Source of the DNA: Parvibaculum sp002684405
Lineage (GTDB): Bacteria; Pseudomonadota; Alphaproteobacteria; Parvibaculales; Parvibaculaceae
Assembly: GCA_965140395.1 (NCBI GenBank)
Contig: OZ223207.1
Location: 1,322,325-1,386,324, forward strand
DNA length: 64,000 bases
Reading direction: 5' to 3'
Shown: positions 53,353 to 62,518 of the stretch, piece after piece
Position numbering within the stretch: position 1 is the first letter of the stretch
How the letters are laid out: each line of letters starts with the position of its first letter
Notes under the pieces: generated by a model
The model's database searches: none
What the model was told of the DNA's origin: nothing
Seen by the model: only the letters and a program-made list of their open reading frames with translations
Translations under genes and position numbers: made by a program

Positions 53353-56076
53353 ATGGGAAAGAAGATGCTTATCGATGCGGCCCACCCGGAAGAAACCCGG
53401 GTCGTGGTCGTAGCCGGCAATCGTGTCGATGAGTTCGACTTTGAATCCGAAAGCAGGAAGCAACTCAGAGGAAACATTTATCTGGCCAAGGTGACGCGTG
53501 TGGAGCCCTCGCTCCAGGCGGCCTTTGTCGAATATGGCGGTAATCGCCACGGTTTCCTCGCTTTCAGCGAAATCCACCCCGACTATTACCAGATCCCGGT
53601 CGCCGATCGGGAAGCGCTGATCCGCCAGCAGGCCGACGAAGCCCGCCAGGCCGCGGCGGAAGAGGATGCCGAGGACGAAGCCCCGCGCAAGCGACGCGGC
53701 GCCAAAGCCGCGAAGCAGAAGAAGGCGGAGGAAACCGCGGAAGCGGTGGCGGACGACAACGAGGCCGAGGACGAGACCGGCCCCGAAGAAGGTCTGTCGG
53801 ATTCCGAGGAAGACTACGTCGAGGAAGACACCGCCGAATATGGCGATGAGGAAGACGCCGTCATCGAGCTGGAAGAAGCCGATACGAACGGCAATGACGA
53901 CACGGAAACCGTGCTGTCCGACGAGACCGTCGAGAGCATGGGCGACGAAGACGCACTGGAAGAGGCCGAACCGCGCAAGAAGCGGTTCAACTACCGGTCC
54001 TACAAGATCCAGGAAGTCATCAAGCGCCGCCAGATCATTCTTGTGCAGGTGGTGAAGGAAGAGCGCGGCAATAAGGGCGCGGCGCTGACGACCTATCTGT
54101 CGCTCGCCGGACGTTATTGCGTGCTCATGCCGAACACCGCGCGTGGCGGCGGCATCTCCCGCAAGATCACGCAGGCCACGGACCGCAAGAAGCTCAAATC
54201 CATTGCCGAGTCGCTGGATGTGCCGGAAGGCATGGGCCTCATCATCCGGACCGCAGGCGCCAAGCGCACCAAGGCGGAGATCAAGCGCGACTACGAATAT
54301 CTGCTGCGCATGTGGGAAAGCGTTCGCGAACTCACCCTGCGCTCCAGCGCCCCCACCCTTGTCTATGAGGAAGGCAGCCTCATCAAACGGTCGATCCGCG
54401 ACCTTTACGACAAGGATATCGACACCATCCAGATCGAGGGTGACGAGGGCTACAAGGAAGCCAAGAACTTCATGCGCATGCTCATGCCGAGCCATGCGAA
54501 GAACGTGCAGCCCTACAAGGATCGCCAGCCGCTCTTCCAGCGTTTCCAGGTGGACCAGCAGCTCGATTCCATGCTGGACCCGGTGGTGACGCTGAAGTCC
54601 GGCGGGTATGTGGTCATCAACCCGACGGAAGCGCTCGTCTCCATCGACGTGAACTCGGGCCGTTCCACCAAGGAACGGAATATCGAGCAGACCGCGCTCA
54701 GGACCAATCTGGAAGCGGCGGAAGAAATTTCGCGCCAGATGCGTCTGCGCGACCTTGCCGGTCTCATCGTGATCGACTTCATCGACATGGATGAGAACCG
54801 CAACAACCGCGCCGTGGAACGCAAGCTGAAGGAATGCCTGAAGCATGACCGTGCGCGCATCCAGGTCGGCCGGATCAGCCATTTCGGCCTGATGGAAATG
54901 TCGCGCCAGCGCATGCGCTCCGGCGTGCTGGAAAGTTCCACCGTCACCTGCCCGCATTGTAAGGGCACGGGACTTATCCGCTCCGTGGAATCCATGGCGC
55001 TACATGTGCTGCGTGCCGTGGAAGCCGAGGCGATCAAGGCCAAGGCGGAAGCCTTCACCGTGCGTGTGCCGACGGAAGCCGCGATCTATATCCTCAACCA
55101 GAAGCGTGCGACGCTGCTAGACATCGAAGACCGCTACAACGTCTCTATCTATGTCGAAGGCGACGCAACCCTTTCCGGTTCCGAGCATGACGTTCAGGTC
55201 GCCGAACCCCGCAAGCGGACGCGCACGCGCCCGGCCATGGGAGCGATCAATATCGAGAGCACCTATGCCGACGAGCCCGGCGAGGACGCAACAGCGGAAG
55301 CGGAAGAAGACCAGTCCGCGGACGATGAAAACGAACAGGCCGCCCGCGAGGACGAAGAAGACAGTGGTCGCCGGAACGGCCGTCGCCGCCGTCGGCGCCG
55401 GAAGCCGCGCGACGATGCCTCCGCGTCTCCCGCCGAGGAGGCTTCCGCATCGTCTGGCGACGAAGAGAGCGACGACCAGAAGGCGGATGCCGATAGCGAC
55501 GCGGAGAGCAGCGACGAGGAAGGCAATGGCGAGGATGACGATCAGCCGCGCAAGCGCCGTCGTCGCGGCCGCCGCGGCGGACGCCGCAATCGCCGTCGCA
55601 GCGAGGAACAGGGCGATACGGAGCAGCAGGACAGCGAGTCTTCCGGCGATGCCGTCGCCAGCGACGACAAGGATGCCGATGACGATAACGGCGATGAAGA
55701 CAGCGCCGATAATGACGTCGACAATGACAATGACGGCGAGGAAGAAGAAATCCTTCTGTCCTATTCGCGCGACGAGGTTCACACCTCCGAGAAGGAAACC
55801 GACGAAGACGAAAACGATCTGACACCGGAAGATTTCCAGGACGAGATCGAGACCGAGGACGAAGTCCCGGTGGATGTCTTCATGGAGGGCGAAGAAACCG
55901 TCGAAGAGCATTCCGACATGGAAGAGGAAAAGGCGGCGGACAAGGCTGCATCTTCCGATGAGGAGCAGGAACCCGAAAAGGAACCCGTTACGGCGGATGC
56001 CGGCACGGGCGACGAAAGCGGCGATACCGACGAGCCGGACCGCCCCGCCCGTCGCGGCTGGTGGCAGCGCCGATAG
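53353..56076 (+). CDS. rne: Ribonuclease E, degradosome scaffold
   Basis: A 907-residue endoribonuclease. The N-terminal KKMLIDAAHPEETRVVVV and S1 domain are interrupted at about 90-215 by a long acidic insert, as in other alphaproteobacterial RNase E. The DNase I-like core has INPTEALVSIDVNSG and IDFIDMDE with catalytic Asp residues, and the Zn-link CPHC lies at about 535. The C-terminal third alternates acidic and Arg-rich blocks (RNA binding) and ends RRGWWQRR, the motif that docks PNPase in Caulobacter. GGAG at 53340-53343 precedes the ATG. Confidence 0.95.
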   Translation: MGKKMLIDAAHPEETRVVVVAGNRVDEFDFESESRKQLRGNIYLAKVTRVEPSLQAAFVEYGGNRHGFLAFSEIHPDYYQIPVADREALIRQQADEARQAAAEEDAEDEAPRKRRGAKAAKQKKAEETAEAVADDNEAEDETGPEEGLSDSEEDYVEEDTAEYGDEEDAVIELEEADTNGNDDTETVLSDETVESMGDEDALEEAEPRKKRFNYRSYKIQEVIKRRQIILVQVVKEERGNKGAALTTYLSLAGRYCVLMPNTARGGGISRKITQATDRKKLKSIAESLDVPEGMGLIIRTAGAKRTKAEIKRDYEYLLRMWESVRELTLRSSAPTLVYEEGSLIKRSIRDLYDKDIDTIQIEGDEGYKEAKNFMRMLMPSHAKNVQPYKDRQPLFQRFQVDQQLDSMLDPVVTLKSGGYVVINPTEALVSIDVNSGRSTKERNIEQTALRTNLEAAEEISRQMRLRDLAGLIVIDFIDMDENRNNRAVERKLKECLKHDRARIQVGRISHFGLMEMSRQRMRSGVLESSTVTCPHCKGTGLIRSVESMALHVLRAVEAEAIKAKAEAFTVRVPTEAAIYILNQKRATLLDIEDRYNVSIYVEGDATLSGSEHDVQVAEPRKRTRTRPAMGAINIESTYADEPGEDATAEAEEDQSADDENEQAAREDEEDSGRRNGRRRRRRRKPRDDASASPAEEASASSGDEESDDQKADADSDAESSDEEGNGEDDDQPRKRRRRGRRGGRRNRRRSEEQGDTEQQDSESSGDAVASDDKDADDDNGDEDSADNDVDNDNDGEEEEILLSYSRDEVHTSEKETDEDENDLTPEDFQDEIETEDEVPVDVFMEGEETVEEHSDMEEEKAADKAASSDEEQEPEKEPVTADAGTGDESGDTDEPDRPARRGWWQRR

Positions 56077-56109
56077 GCAATTGCACGGATCGTTCCGTCA
56101 CAAACGACA

Positions 56110-56135
56110 AAGGCCCGGCGTTTCCGCCGGGCCTT
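56110..56135. terminator. Terminator after rne
   Basis: An 11-bp perfect stem, AAGGCCCGGCG with CGCCGGGCCTT, has a TTTC loop and is followed by TTCTTTT. It also serves the convergent gene ending at 56159. Confidence 0.9.
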
Positions 56136-56158
56136 TTCTTTTGGTCTGCGAACGCCTG

Positions 56159-57661
56159 TCAGCCGCCGACGCCCACGGCGCTGACGCCCACACCATCGCC
56201 CTTCGGATTGACGGCAAGCGAACAGCCGCCATCCGTCACGCCTGAGGGGCAGAAAACGGCGCTGGCCGGGGACGTCCGGGTGGCGGGCGTTGCGTCCAGT
56301 GCCTGAACCACGCTGTCCGTCGCCGTGCTGGCCTGCTGCGCGGCGTAGGCGATGGAGGCCGCGCCACGCGGCGCACCGGCGCCGGCACCCGAGAGATAGA
56401 CCCGCTCGCCATTGGCGCTCGTCACGATGAGCGGCATCAGGAAGGCCGATGCGAGCCCTTGCGGATCGAGCGCGGGCGAAGCCGCGAGCGTCACGCCGGA
56501 GCTGCGCCCCGTGAGCGCCGACCCGAAGGCGCCGTTCATGGTCACGCCGCAGGCGACCGCACCGCCCTTGCCGTCCACCGTCGCGAAAGCGGTCGAGCCG
56601 AAATCACGATCGATATCCGCCGGGACGCCGAGGCGCCGTGCCGTGGCATTCGCTGTGTCGAGTAGCGAGGACGGCGATGCGCCCTGCGTTGCCTTCCAGA
56701 TCGCCTCGGCGAATTTGCCCGCGCCCAGGCTGCGCCCGGTCAGATAGGCCGTCGTGCTGCCCGCGGACACGCTTTGCGCCGGCATTGTCGCGGCACGGTA
56801 GTCGCGCAAATCGTCCAGGGAGAGCTTGCCGCCGCCCGCCTTCGACGCAGCGACGAGATCGGCCGCCACCTGGCCCGCATAAAAGCCGCTCACGCCCCGG
56901 CTGCGGATCAGCGCCAGCGTGGAGGCAAGATCGACCCGGTCGAAACTATCGAGTTCGCGGTAAACGCCGCCGCCGGGCTTCATGAAACCGTGCTGCAACC
57001 CGTCGGATCCGGAGATGGTCTGCGCATTGGCGGCGAGCTGTTTGGCAAAGGCGCGGGAAACGGGGACGCCGGTGGCCGCGAGGCGCTCGGCGGGCGCAAC
57101 CACCGCGCTCCAGTCCAGGCTACCGAAACGGGCCTGAAGCAGGCCGAAACCGCGCACATTGCCCGGCACCGCGACCGCGCCACCTTCGCGCGGCCGGCGC
57201 GTGAGGAAGGACACGGTTTCCACCTTCTTGCTCTCGGCGTCGCGGACGAGGCAGACGCCGCCACCGCCGAGACCGGCGGATGCCGGATAGGTAACCGACA
57301 ATGCGAAATAAAGGGCCGCGGCGGCATCGGCGGCGTTTCCGCCTTTTCCGAGAACCTCGCGGGCGGCGAGCGCGGCCCGGGGCTCGTCCGCGACAGCGGC
57401 GCCTGCGAAGGAAGAGGCGGAACTGTCCACTTCCGGACGGCGACCGGCCTCCCGCTCCGCCTTGCGGACCACACCGTTGCTGCCGACCGTAACACCCAGC
57501 GGCGCATCAGCGTCGGAGGCGGAACAGGCCGTCAGCGACAAACCGACCAGAACCGCGGCGCCCAAGGCAGCTGGACGCCGCCAGGCCGGAACGGATCGCG
57601 CTTTGTTGCGCTGCGGTACGGCGATGCGCGCGCCGCTCTTCGGATCAAAGTTTGGCCTCAT
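56159..57661 (-). CDS. Gamma-glutamyltransferase-like lipoprotein
   Basis: A 500-residue protein of the Ntn-hydrolase GGT family. A lipobox, LTAC (Cys46), follows a hydrophobic stretch, so it is probably anchored in the membrane facing the periplasm. The GGNAADAAAA and GLGGGG blocks of GGT are clear, and a Thr in the position of the autocleavage site is in FGSTAFATVD. However, the usual TTHxS block is altered and the RETAP glutamate-binding block reads LTRRP. Activity may differ from GGT. The start is ATG 57661, with an in-frame GTG two codons earlier. Confidence 0.75.
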   Translation of the reverse strand: MRPNFDPKSGARIAVPQRNKARSVPAWRRPAALGAAVLVGLSLTACSASDADAPLGVTVGSNGVVRKAEREAGRRPEVDSSASSFAGAAVADEPRAALAAREVLGKGGNAADAAAALYFALSVTYPASAGLGGGGVCLVRDAESKKVETVSFLTRRPREGGAVAVPGNVRGFGLLQARFGSLDWSAVVAPAERLAATGVPVSRAFAKQLAANAQTISGSDGLQHGFMKPGGGVYRELDSFDRVDLASTLALIRSRGVSGFYAGQVAADLVAASKAGGGKLSLDDLRDYRAATMPAQSVSAGSTTAYLTGRSLGAGKFAEAIWKATQGASPSSLLDTANATARRLGVPADIDRDFGSTAFATVDGKGGAVACGVTMNGAFGSALTGRSSGVTLAASPALDPQGLASAFLMPLIVTSANGERVYLSGAGAGAPRGAASIAYAAQQASTATDSVVQALDATPATRTSPASAVFCPSGVTDGGCSLAVNPKGDGVGVSAVGVGG

Positions 57662-57891
57662 TCCCACGCTTTCTATCTTCCTGTTTATCTTTAGAAATCT
57701 GCGCCGGAATCGGCGCGCGGCTTCGTAGGCTAGTTACGTTGACGGCTCCAAGCCCTCCCCATAGGTTTCTAATGAACCGGGGAACGAAACGGGAGTCGCC
57801 AGAACATCGAGCGGCATCATGATAAGATTTGTCACGTTGGGCAAATGGCGAAAGCGTAATCCGGCGTACTGACCTGGGCAGGAAAAGAGAA

Positions 57892-59268
57892 ATGGCATTC
57901 AGCCTGATGAAGAAACTTCCCGCAGCCGCGCGCATGACAGGCGCTGCCGTGCTGAGCGCTGCGCTCTGTTTCGCGCCGGTCTCGCAATCCTTTGCCCAGC
58001 AGCGTGGCATTTCTCTTATTCGCGACGCGGAGACCGAAGCGCTGATGAAACGCTTCTCCGCTCCCATCTGGCGTGCCGCCGGGATCGACGAGAATGCGGT
58101 GCAGATCCATCTGGTGAAGGATCAGGGGATCAATGCCTTCGTCGCGGGCGGTCAGCAATTGTTCCTCAATACCGGCCTCATCACCCAGTCCGACACACCC
58201 GGCGAACTGATCGGCGTGATCGCGCATGAAGCCGGCCATATGGCGGGCGGGCATCTGGCGCGGACGCAGGATGCGCTGGGCAATCTGCAAATGCCGCTTA
58301 TCGCCAGCATGCTGCTGGGCGTCGGCGCCATCGCCGCCGGACAGGCGGATGTCGGCGCCGCGGTGCTGATGGGCAGTCAGCACATCGCCCAGCGCGGCGT
58401 CCTCGCCTATAGCCGCGAACAGGAATCGCGCGCGGACCAGGCGGGCGCGACTTTCCTGGAACGCGCGCATCTGTCCGGCGAGGGGATGCTCGAACTTTTC
58501 TCCAAGTTCCGCGATCAGGAAGTGCTGTCGGGGCGGAACCAGGATCCGTTCGTGCGCTCTCACCCCATTTCCGAAGATCGCCTCGCCTCATTGCGCGGCC
58601 GCGTGGAGTCTTCCCCCTATTTCGACAAGAAGGACAGCGCGAAGGATATTCACGACCTCAAGATGGTTCAGGCCAAGCTCACCGGCTTCCTCGAGCGGCC
58701 TTCCGTGACTTTCAACACATATCCGCCGTCCGACCAGAGCGACTATGCCCATTACGCCCGCGCCGTCGCCTATCACCAGCTCGGCAAAACGAACGAAGCG
58801 CTGAAGGAACTCGCGCCGGTTTTCAAGAACGAGCCCAAGAATCCCTATCTCTATGAATTGAAGGGACAGATCCTCTTCGAAAGCGGCAATATCGAACCCT
58901 CCATCGTCGCCTATCGAAAGGCGCTGGAACTCGATCCGCATGAGGCGCAGCTTCAGATGGCGCTGGGGCAGTCCATTCTTGCGCGCGATACGGTGCAGGC
59001 GGCGAAAGAAGCTTTGCCCTATCTGCAAGAGTCGACGCGCAATGTCAGCAACTACCCTTACGCCTATTACCAGCTTTCGCAGGCTTACGGAAAACTCAAC
59101 AAGATCGGCCTCGCCGAGCTTGCGACCGCTCAGTATTACGACACGCTGGGCAATGCGCGCGAGGCCACGCGCCATGCCCGCCGCGCCCAGAGGCATCTGA
59201 AAACCGGTACGCCCGACTGGCTGAAAGCGGAAGACATCGCTTCCCAGCAGGTCACGCCCCGCGGCTGA
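57892..59268 (+). CDS. M48 periplasmic metalloprotease with TPR repeats (BepA-like)
   Basis: A 458-residue exported protease. The signal peptide is about 1-35 (ends QSFAQ), and the zinc motif HEAGH is at 112-116 with the third ligand in SREQESRADQAG. TPR-like repeats follow from about 280 (ALKELAPVFKNEP, SIVAYRKALELDPHEAQ). Related to BepA/YfgC, which clears misassembled outer-membrane proteins. It is followed by a DsbA-like gene after 38 bases, a fitting partner for envelope quality control. Confidence 0.92.
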   Translation: MAFSLMKKLPAAARMTGAAVLSAALCFAPVSQSFAQQRGISLIRDAETEALMKRFSAPIWRAAGIDENAVQIHLVKDQGINAFVAGGQQLFLNTGLITQSDTPGELIGVIAHEAGHMAGGHLARTQDALGNLQMPLIASMLLGVGAIAAGQADVGAAVLMGSQHIAQRGVLAYSREQESRADQAGATFLERAHLSGEGMLELFSKFRDQEVLSGRNQDPFVRSHPISEDRLASLRGRVESSPYFDKKDSAKDIHDLKMVQAKLTGFLERPSVTFNTYPPSDQSDYAHYARAVAYHQLGKTNEALKELAPVFKNEPKNPYLYELKGQILFESGNIEPSIVAYRKALELDPHEAQLQMALGQSILARDTVQAAKEALPYLQESTRNVSNYPYAYYQLSQAYGKLNKIGLAELATAQYYDTLGNAREATRHARRAQRHLKTGTPDWLKAEDIASQQVTPRG

Positions 59269-59306
59269 CCCCACTCCATTATTCCGCCTATCGAGGATAC
59301 AAGTTC

Positions 59307-60083
59307 ATGCGTTCAGTCCGTCCGCTTCTCCGCCTCCCCGTTCTTGCCGGCGCAGGCCTCGCGCTCGCCGTCACATCGGCCTTTGCCGCCGACAAGACCT
59401 TCACCGATGAACAGACAAGGGCCATCGAGGAGACCGTTCACAACTACCTTGTCACGCACCCGGAAGTGCTGATCGAGGCGATGCAGGCGCTGGACAAGAA
59501 GGAAGCCGCCGCCGCGCAGGCCCAGGCGCGCGCAGTGATCGAGAAAAACTCGGAAGTCCTCTTTCACGATCCCTCGACCTATGTGGCGGGCAATCCGAAG
59601 GGCAATGTGTCGATCGTGGAGTTCTTCGACTATCAGTGCGGCTATTGCCGGGCGAATTTCGAGCCGCTGCGCGAGGCGGTGAAGCAGGACGGCAATGTTC
59701 GCTTCGTGCTCAAGGAATGGCCGGTGCTGGGCCCCGCCTCTCGGTTCGCCGCCAAGGCGGCCATGGCGGCCCGCCAGCAGGGCAAATATCTGGAATTCCA
59801 CAATGCGCTGTTTGGCCTCAAGGGCGGGCTCACCGAAGAGCGCATTTTCGACACGGCGGCCAAGGTCGGTCTGGATGTGACGAAACTCCAGAAGGACATG
59901 GAAGACCCCGCCATCGAAAAGGCGCTCACGCGCAATGACTCGCTTGCCCGGGCGCTGGGCTTCGAGGGTACGCCGAGCTTCGTCATCGGCAAGGATGCCT
60001 ATAAGGGCCTCCTGCACCCCGACGAGATCGGTGAATATGTCGCGAAGGCGCGCGACGAGTGCGGCCAGACGACATCCTGCTAG
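59307..60083 (+). CDS. DsbA-family thiol-disulfide oxidoreductase
   Basis: A 258-residue periplasmic protein with a signal peptide (about 1-27). A helical N-terminal region (about 30-80) may mediate oligomerisation, as in ScsC-type proteins. The thioredoxin fold has the active site CGYC (111-114) and a cis-Pro loop GTPSF. It forms or reshuffles disulfides. It is in the same direction as the M48 protease gene and probably in one operon. Confidence 0.9.
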   Translation: MRSVRPLLRLPVLAGAGLALAVTSAFAADKTFTDEQTRAIEETVHNYLVTHPEVLIEAMQALDKKEAAAAQAQARAVIEKNSEVLFHDPSTYVAGNPKGNVSIVEFFDYQCGYCRANFEPLREAVKQDGNVRFVLKEWPVLGPASRFAAKAAMAARQQGKYLEFHNALFGLKGGLTEERIFDTAAKVGLDVTKLQKDMEDPAIEKALTRNDSLARALGFEGTPSFVIGKDAYKGLLHPDEIGEYVAKARDECGQTTSC

Positions 60084-60104
60084 CCGGCATTCAAGGGGGC
60101 GAAG

Positions 60105-61094
60105 GTGAAACGGATCGATCTTACCGCTTACGACGTCCCGGAGATCGTCGCCCGATGCGTGGAGGTGCCCGATGTCGGCGCGCCCGCGCCGGGCGAAGTC
60201 GTGTTCGACGTGCTGGCCTTCCCCATCAATCCCGCCGATATCGGCTTTTGCCGGGGCAGCTATCGCTTGCGCCCGCCCCTGCCTGCCACACCGGGTGCGG
60301 AATGCGTGGGCCGCGTCACCGCCATTGGCGACGGCGTGACCCATGTGACGCCGGGCGATCTCGTCATCAATCTCAAGCGTGAGAACTGGGCGCAGAAGCG
60401 CCGCGTGGCGGCGGAAGACGCAATCCCCATTCCGTCCAGTCTCGACCTCAAACAGGCCGCGATGCTGCGGATCAATCCGCCCACGGCGCTTTTACTGCTG
60501 AGCGACATCGTGGACCTCAAGCCCGGCGACTGGGTGGTGCAGAATGTCGCCAATTCGGCGGTCGGGCGGCTCATCATCACCTTTGCCCGGGAACGCGGCA
60601 TCCGAACGGTGAATGTGACGCGGCGCGAGGATGTGTTCGACGAGCTGACCGCGCTCGGTGCGGATGTCTGTCTCACCGACGGGGATGATTTACCGGAGCG
60701 GGTGAAAGAAGCCACGGGTGGTGCGGATATACCGCTCGCCATCGACGCGGTTTCGGGAGCCGCGACCGCGCGCATGGCTGCCTGCGTCCATGACGAGGCG
60801 ACCGTCTGCACCTATGGCGCCATGTCGGGCGCGGGGCCCGAACTGCCGGTCGGCGACCTCATCTATCGCGGCGTCACGTTCACGGGCTTCATGCTGGGGC
60901 GCTTTCTGGAAAGGCGGAGCACGGACGACATCCGCACCATCTATGCCGACCTTGCCGCGAAAATGGAAAATGGCCTCATCCACGCACCGGTGGACAGCGT
61001 CTATCCCATCGAAGAAATCCGCGACGCCCTCATCCGCGCACAGACGGGCGGCCGAAACGGCAAGGTGCTGGTAAGCCCGAACGGGGCGGTTTGA
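60105..61094 (+). CDS. MDR-family quinone/enoyl reductase
   Basis: A 329-residue medium-chain dehydrogenase/reductase lacking the zinc ligands of true alcohol dehydrogenases. It has INPADIGFCRG, PATPGAECVGRV, and the NADPH-binding NVANSAVGRLIITFA (a non-canonical Rossmann turn, as in 2-enoyl thioester reductases). It reduces C=C bonds in quinones or enoyl thioesters. It starts 21 bases past the DsbA-like gene. The substrate is not known. Confidence 0.85.
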   Translation: MKRIDLTAYDVPEIVARCVEVPDVGAPAPGEVVFDVLAFPINPADIGFCRGSYRLRPPLPATPGAECVGRVTAIGDGVTHVTPGDLVINLKRENWAQKRRVAAEDAIPIPSSLDLKQAAMLRINPPTALLLLSDIVDLKPGDWVVQNVANSAVGRLIITFARERGIRTVNVTRREDVFDELTALGADVCLTDGDDLPERVKEATGGADIPLAIDAVSGAATARMAACVHDEATVCTYGAMSGAGPELPVGDLIYRGVTFTGFMLGRFLERRSTDDIRTIYADLAAKMENGLIHAPVDSVYPIEEIRDALIRAQTGGRNGKVLVSPNGAV

Positions 61095-61102
61095 CCCTTT
61101 CT

Positions 61103-61184
61103 GTCATTGCGAGCGACAGCGAAGCAATCCAGAAGCGGCAAACTCAGCGCTGGATTGCTTCGTCGCTTCGCTTCTCGCAATGAC
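61103..61184. repeat. 82-bp dispersed palindromic repeat, copy 2
   Basis: It begins GTCATTGCGAG, ends CTCGCAATGAC and carries the inner arms GAAGCAATCCAG/CTGGATTGCTTC, as in copy 1 at 5608-5690. It fills the whole gap between the convergent MDR and thiG genes. Confidence 0.87.
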
Positions 61185-61189
61185 GGCGT

Positions 61190-61996
61190 TCAGATCAGCC
61201 CCGCCAGTGGCGAACTCGGGTCGGCATATTTGCGCTTCGGCATCCGACCTGCCAGATAGGCGTCGCGTCCGGCTTTGACGGCATATTTCATGGCGCGGGC
61301 CATGCGGATCGGGTCTTTCGCTTCGGCAATTGCGGTATTCATCAGCACGCCGTCGCAGCCCAGTTCCATCGCGATCGCGGCGTCCGATGCGGTACCCACG
61401 CCTGCGTCCACGATCACCGGCACATTGGCGTTCTCGATGATGATGCGGATATTCACCGGGTTCTGGATGCCGAGACCGGAGCCGATGGGCGCTGCGAGCG
61501 GCATGATGGCGCTGCAGCCCATCTCTTCCAGCTTCTTCGCCATGATGGGATCGTCCGAGCAATAGACCATCACCTTGAAGCCGTCATCGAGCAGCTTCTC
61601 GGCGGCGCGCAGCGTCTCCACCATGTCGGGATAAAGCGTCTTCTGGTCGCCCAGCACTTCGAGCTTCACCAGGTCCCAGCCGCCCGCCTCGCGCGCCAGG
61701 CGCAACGTGCGGATGGCGTCTTCCGCGGTGAAGCAGCCCGCCGTATTCGGCAGATAGGTTACTTTCTTCGGGTCGATATAGTCGACCAGCATCGGCTCGT
61801 CGGGGTTCGTCACATTCACGCGGCGCACGGCGACCGTTACCATTTCCGCGCCGGCGGCTTCCACCGCGGCGGCGTTTTCGGCCAGGTCCTTGTATTTGCC
61901 GGTGCCGACGATCAGGCGCGACGTCATGCGGCGGCCCGCCACCTCCAGAACATCCTCAGCCGATGCGTCCGTTACTGCCTCAGCACTGTCAGCCAC
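61190..61996 (-). CDS. thiG: Thiazole synthase
   Basis: A 268-residue TIM-barrel enzyme making the thiazole phosphate of thiamine from DXP, dehydroglycine and ThiS thiocarboxylate. The Schiff-base Lys111 is in LVKLEVLGD, and the phosphate-binding DAGVGTASDAA is clear. A 20-residue acidic lead precedes the domain. It follows thiS by 13 bases. ThiO/ThiC/ThiE are not in the window. Confidence 0.96.
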   Translation of the reverse strand: MADSAEAVTDASAEDVLEVAGRRMTSRLIVGTGKYKDLAENAAAVEAAGAEMVTVAVRRVNVTNPDEPMLVDYIDPKKVTYLPNTAGCFTAEDAIRTLRLAREAGGWDLVKLEVLGDQKTLYPDMVETLRAAEKLLDDGFKVMVYCSDDPIMAKKLEEMGCSAIMPLAAPIGSGLGIQNPVNIRIIIENANVPVIVDAGVGTASDAAIAMELGCDGVLMNTAIAEAKDPIRMARAMKYAVKAGRDAYLAGRMPKRKYADPSSPLAGLI

Positions 61997-62009
61997 CTTG
62001 CAACTCCTT

Positions 62010-62222
62010 TTAGCCGCCGCCCACGAAGCGGACGATTTCCAGCCGGTCGCCCGGCTTCAACGCGATCTCGGCATAGGCCGAGCGCGGCACGATCTCCAGA
62101 TTGAGCTCGACCGCGATCTTGTCGGGCGCAAAGCCCAGCCGGTCGAGAAGCCCGCGGACGGTGAGCCCCTCGGCTTCCGCCTCGGGCACCTCATAGGGCT
62201 CGCCATTGATGGTGAATGTCAT
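62010..62222 (-). CDS. thiS: Sulfur carrier protein ThiS
   Basis: A 70-residue ubiquitin-fold sulfur carrier. It ends FVGGG, giving the C-terminal Gly-Gly that is adenylated and thiocarboxylated. It begins MTFTINGEPYEV; a GTG five codons earlier is an alternative start. It is coupled with thiG. No TPP riboswitch sequence could be seen upstream (62223-62518); a GC-rich hairpin is at 62251-62273. Confidence 0.92.
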   Translation of the reverse strand: MTFTINGEPYEVPEAEAEGLTVRGLLDRLGFAPDKIAVELNLEIVPRSAYAEIALKPGDRLEIVRFVGGG

Positions 62223-62518
62223 TCGACCCAGCGTCACGCTCGCAATTCATGCCCGGGACGGTTTCCCCGGGGCTTTTCAGGGATATTGGGTGAGCCGGAT
62301 GGGTAATTCAACCCGGCCGCGAGAAGCCGTCTAGCGGCTAAGGCTTTCTGCGGCAAGGACTTTCGCAAGCGCAGGGCTTCGCGTATAAAAGGCCCGCATC
62401 GAATCGGGAGATGAGGGGGTTTCCGCGGATTACGGCGAACATATTTTTGCCTGCTTAACCCTCTATCCCCTAGCATTCCAATACACGATCCTGCCGCAAC
62501 CGGGTCCGGCCCATCCTC

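Noticed and set aside
54513..55911. Minus-strand ORFs within rne
   Set aside because: They are Ser- or Ile/Val-rich shadows of the acidic low-complexity part of rne.
62223..62518. TPP riboswitch before thiS
   Set aside because: The conserved CUGAGA and CUGAUC blocks were not found on the sense strand.
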